From Sambucus nigra (Eukaryota > Streptophyta > Magnoliopsida > Dipsacales > Adoxaceae): 64,000 nucleotides of DNA. The DNA lies in the NCBI GenBank assembly GCA_949130495.1, contig OX422208.1:398620561-398684560 (forward strand). The letters run 5' to 3'. The translations under genes were made by a program, and so were the position numbers. Shown in pieces: positions 60,380 to 64,000 of the stretch (positions are counted from its first letter, which is position 1; the number at the start of each line of letters is the position of its first letter). Under the pieces are notes generated by a model. That model was not told the origin of the DNA, made no database searches, and saw only the letters and a list, made by a program, of their open reading frames with translations.

Positions 60380-60914
60380 TGTTGGAAATTAATGTCAAGT
60401 AACGAAATTAATTATTTAATTTCAATTTTATTAAATTCCGAATTTCCCATAATTGTGGTCTTGATAAATATCAGATAATTAATTAGGAATGTGATAAATA
60501 AAGATATTAAAAGATTTGGGTAAACCTTATCCGTTAGTCACATGATGGTTAGTGGCATTAGTGGGGGACTTGAAAGAGTCCCACCTCCACTAGGATTCCG
60601 GCCCTCTTCCTCTTATAAATAGAGACCCCTACACCATCTAGAGTCATCTCATAACACACTATTTCTGAGGTGGGAGAGAAATTCCGAGATTCTATTTTGA
60701 GTGTAATTCTTTCAAGAAGGGAGATTGATGGAGCAATTAATCAAGATTGATCAATGCATTGGATCAAGGTAAGTCTTATTTTATATCGTTTACACGTATT
60801 TTGTGAAAACATAAAGACCGAAGATCTTTTTATTAAGAACAATTGTATGTTAAAGTTTAATCATATTAATGTGTTCGTGATTAATATTATGGTGTTCTTA
60901 AGAATCATTTTATA
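60380..60914 (+). repeat. Copia-like 5' LTR (535 bp)
   Basis: TGTTGGAAATTAATG ... ATTTTATA, the same length as 14532-15066 with about a dozen substitutions. A TATA-like cttataaatagagacc is at about 60612, the probable promoter of the element. Confidence 0.85.
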
Positions 60915-60916
60915 TA

Positions 60917-60928
60917 TGGTATCAGAGC
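60917..60928 (+). other. Copia-type primer-binding site
   Basis: tggtatcagagc, complementary to the 3' region of initiator-Met tRNA as in many plant copia elements, lies 2 nt after the LTR. Confidence 0.85.
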
Positions 60929-63900
60929 TAAAGTTTAAGATCTCATGATTTCTCTTATTGATGTTCGTCTATAATAAAATATGTGCCTGAGACTTTCTGC
61001 GACATTTTTATTTATGTCATTAAATTGCTTTTGTGCCTGAGACCTTCTGCGACGTCTTATTTCTGTCATTAAATCTGCTCTTAAAGTGTGTCAGAGATTT
61101 TATGTGACGTTTTTTCTTCTGTCGCCAATACTCACTGGTGAGAATGAAAGGTCAAAACTTGTTCGGAATTTTACGAAACTGACATGGTCGACTGAAAACG
61201 TCGAAATAACAAAACCCATTGTATGCAATGGGCACCACCTTACTTTTGCGTTTTGACGTCGTTAAGACCCTTAGAATTGCGTTTTTGCCGTTTTTGGTAA
61301 TAATGTTGACGTCAATATCTCACTCCAAGAAATTGATTTTCGAATTCCACAAATTGTTTTGAGATCCTGGAGTAATTATCTACATCTCGGTGGTGCTAAC
61401 TAAAATTTTCTTTTTTGGCAAAAATTACGATTTTCCCAAATATTATGCCTTTTTCCACCACTGGGTTTGTTTTTAATGTTCATGGTTGTTCTAATATTCA
61501 TCTTATGTATTATTTGGTATTGATGAAAGGGTTCAATATAAAATTTTGAATATTAGATGTATGATTATGTGTTTGACAATAACATTTCGATATATTAGGT
61601 TATTGTGCATAATTTATAATTGGTAGCGCAAAGGTCCTAATGTAATTATGAATTGATGTTTCGACAAGAATATTTATATGATGTTGGATGGGGAAGACAT
61701 AAAAGTGTCTTAATCTATAATTGTAAATATTAGATTATTGTGTATGCATTTATTTTTGGACCATTAATTATACATTAAGTTTTGAGTATAATATTTTTGG
61801 GGCATTGATTTTACATAAATAATGTTTATGACTTCCAGAAAAATTATTTTTGAATTCCGTCGAATGTTTGAGTTTCTGGAGTAATTTTTTTACAGTTCCA
61901 TGATGCTAACTCATTTTTTGAGGGAAAAATTTATGTTTTTCCATATTTCATGTATATTTTATCTAGAACTCTGATAAAACATTGCTCTAATGATTCTATT
62001 TTAGTTGAATATTCGTGCCAAGCACAGGCCAACATATCTCATATGGTAGAATATTAGACTTGCGTTATTGTTAATATTCATATTTTGATGAGTCTCGTGC
62101 CAAACACAGGCCAACAATTCATGTGGTTGAAAATCAGAATTATTGTTTATTCTAATGCTAGTACTCCCATTAAGTTGAATTAAATGCCAAACACATGCTA
62201 CAATTCATATGTGCGAATACTAGATTTATGATTTCGTTGCATGTATGCATATTTAAATGCATGACTTGCAAATTTTGAGACTCATAAGTAAGTATTCATT
62301 CAGTTTAATCAAATGCCAAATACATGGTAAGATTACATGTGAAGATATTATACTTGTAGTCATTTCAGATTATCCTAATGTTTGTATAAGGTTAAATTGA
62401 AGTGCAACACATGATGATATTTGAATCAAATAAACATTGGAATTTTTGCAAATGTTAAATAATTGACATCAATGTTAAAAAGTCATATTTACATATGCCA
62501 CTAGTATGATAATTGTGATTATAACCGTATTGTGCATTAGTATGACCATGAATGATTTGGGTCAATATTTCTGATTTGTTACTCATACATAAGTGATGAA
62601 GCGAAAGTAAATGATTTATGTCTTCCATTTACTATTATTGTGTAATATCTCATGTAAACTCTTTGTCTATTTGATTTTCACATTATATCTAATTTTTCGT
62701 GAATTTCAAGTTAGGGAATAGACAATAATATAATTATTCATGTATTACGGAGATTTTGAACATGTATGCGTATCTCTAATATTTATATAATATAAGGTTT
62801 GGTGTTCATTAAAGTGCTCCATACCAGAAGATATAAATATTGGACTAATGCATTAATATCATGCATATTTTGGTTGCCTGCGGGTCCATGTATGATATTG
62901 AATGCTAGGATGATGATACTTTATGATGTTGCATACATATTATTGTTTATTCATTTATTGTGATTACAATAATTGAACAAAATTTTAGTGGTGATATATA
63001 TTTTGGGAAGGTAATAATGGTCGTCAAACACAGATGCCATAGTTTCTTTCACTATCATATCACCAATTAAGTTTATGAAAACCATAAACATGAATAATTT
63101 TGCTTATTGATCATGCGATATTTAATGAAAATAAGTGAAAAATTTATTGACTTGTGTATGTAAGTCTTTACGTAATGTAATATTCATATTATGAAATGTT
63201 TAGTAGTCAATACAGTGACCCAACTAGAATGGAAATGAATATTAAATGTAAAGATGATGGTAGTAGTAAATCATGATGCTTATAATTGTAAGGATATTAA
63301 TGGGGTATATTGAGTTTATTTCTTCAAGCAAGGTTATTCCTTACAGGGAATCAATTTTGAGTGATTGAATGAACATCATAGATCACATACATTATTATAG
63401 TATGTGAAAATAAGTTGGGCACAAATGTCGTGTACAATATAGTGAAATAACATTATACCCAATAAAGTAATCTACAAGCATCATATAATCGATATTTCAC
63501 GGTTACTACTGACAAAAACTCACGGTTATGCACTCAATTTATCATGTAATCGATGTGTGTGTTGTTAAATCAAAGCATTAATGAAGTGAGCAATTTATCT
63601 CATTATCTTATCACATATTATTGTATCCCATTTTATTTCTCTAAAAATTTCATATTTAATTTGATTAAACAAATTAAGTTTGTTTACATGTTGCACACTC
63701 GGACTAATAATGATAAAGATAATATGTATCTTTTATGATTTGAAATGAGTTTTTCATCTCAGTAGAGTTTTCAAGTTATACTTACTGTGTTATATAAAGT
63801 ATTTACTTTTTATGCAAGGATTTCTTACAAAACAAACTAGACATGCTAATAAGATTCTTTTCTTTTGTTCTTGGGGAATCAAATCGCCATTTGTTTTCAT

Positions 63901-64000
63901 AAACCCTCAATTTCTTTTGGAAAATGTTTGTCTAGACTTGATCGTGAGGGATATGTTCTAAAGAATCTTTTGATGTATATTTTTTCAAGGGTTATGATTT
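60929..64000 (+). other. Long leader or internal region without recognisable genes
   Basis: It begins with about three diverged 50-bp repeats at 60982, 61032 and 61086 (gtgcctgagaccttctgcga type). Between 62016 and 62420 five diverged units start with tgccaarcacaggccaac or a variant (62016, 62098, 62184, 62313, 62402; spacing about 80-130 bp). The rest is AT-rich with no frame above about 60 codons that looks protein-like. Confidence 0.6.

Larger units (their letters stand above)
60380..64000 (+). mobile_element. Ty1/copia-like element, 5' part, runs off the window
   Basis: The 5' LTR is 60380-60914 and the primer site tggtatcagagc is 60917-60928. About 3.07 kb of internal sequence follows to the window end. 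It is inserted after aaaca (60375-60379), the same target as the LTR at 14532-15066. In 3 kb no gag frame or zinc knuckle is visible, so the element is probably a large non-autonomous type or has lost gag. Confidence 0.78.

Overview
The window is a stretch of plant nuclear DNA, most likely from a eudicot. It is AT-rich and almost entirely made of nested, decayed retrotransposons. The recognised families are an L1-type LINE, Ty3/gypsy chromovirus and Athila-like elements, and Ty1/copia elements including SIRE-like remnants. One five-exon nuclear gene with consensus GT/AG introns, a GDSL-type esterase/lipase, lies among them. No prokaryotic, organellar or CRISPR features were seen. The species cannot be named from the sequence alone.

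Layout. 1-13150: LINE remnant (minus), a short inverted-repeat element, about 2.7 kb of unassigned DNA, a 2,955-bp chromovirus LTR with the tail of its integrase/chromodomain ORF (minus), about 1.9 kb unassigned, and a second short inverted-repeat element. 13150-15155: two longer fold-back elements embedded in TA/GA/CT/GT microsatellites, then the 3' end and LTR of a copia-like element between two 89-bp direct repeats. 15588-18140: the intact GDSL gene. 18801-19270: a third fold-back element and a long TA run. 19495-25139: a chromovirus-type element collapsed to two LTRs, with a perfect 5-bp target duplication. 25145-30374 and 42862-46230: SIRE-like copia remnants in opposite orientations. A 12.5-kb Athila-like element (30375-42861, minus; two 1.57-kb LTRs, gag, pol, third ORF, PBS and PPT) is nested in the first of them. 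46251-51480: a second, longer LINE copy. 47208-60379: the 1-13150 block over again, same order and orientation (offset about 47.2 kb; 5 differences in a 120-base sample). 60380-64000: 5' LTR, PBS and leader of the copia element whose 3' LTR is seen at 14532-15066.

The 47.2-kb offset, and the copia insertion at the same aaaca target beside both blocks, suggest that the window shows a little more than one period of a large tandem duplication. A second GDSL paralogue is then predicted just to the right of the window.

The most unusual signals are inside the LTRs. First, the chromovirus LTR at 7385-10339 (and its copy at 54587-57541) carries four hairpins with nearly identical 20-nt loops, while their stems differ in sequence but remain self-complementary. 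Second, four different LTR families each carry a tight cluster of perfect or near-perfect 12-16-bp palindromes (TCGATCGA, TTCGAACG or GGACCGGTCC cores). These look like retained nucleic-acid structures and are the best candidates here for an undescribed function.
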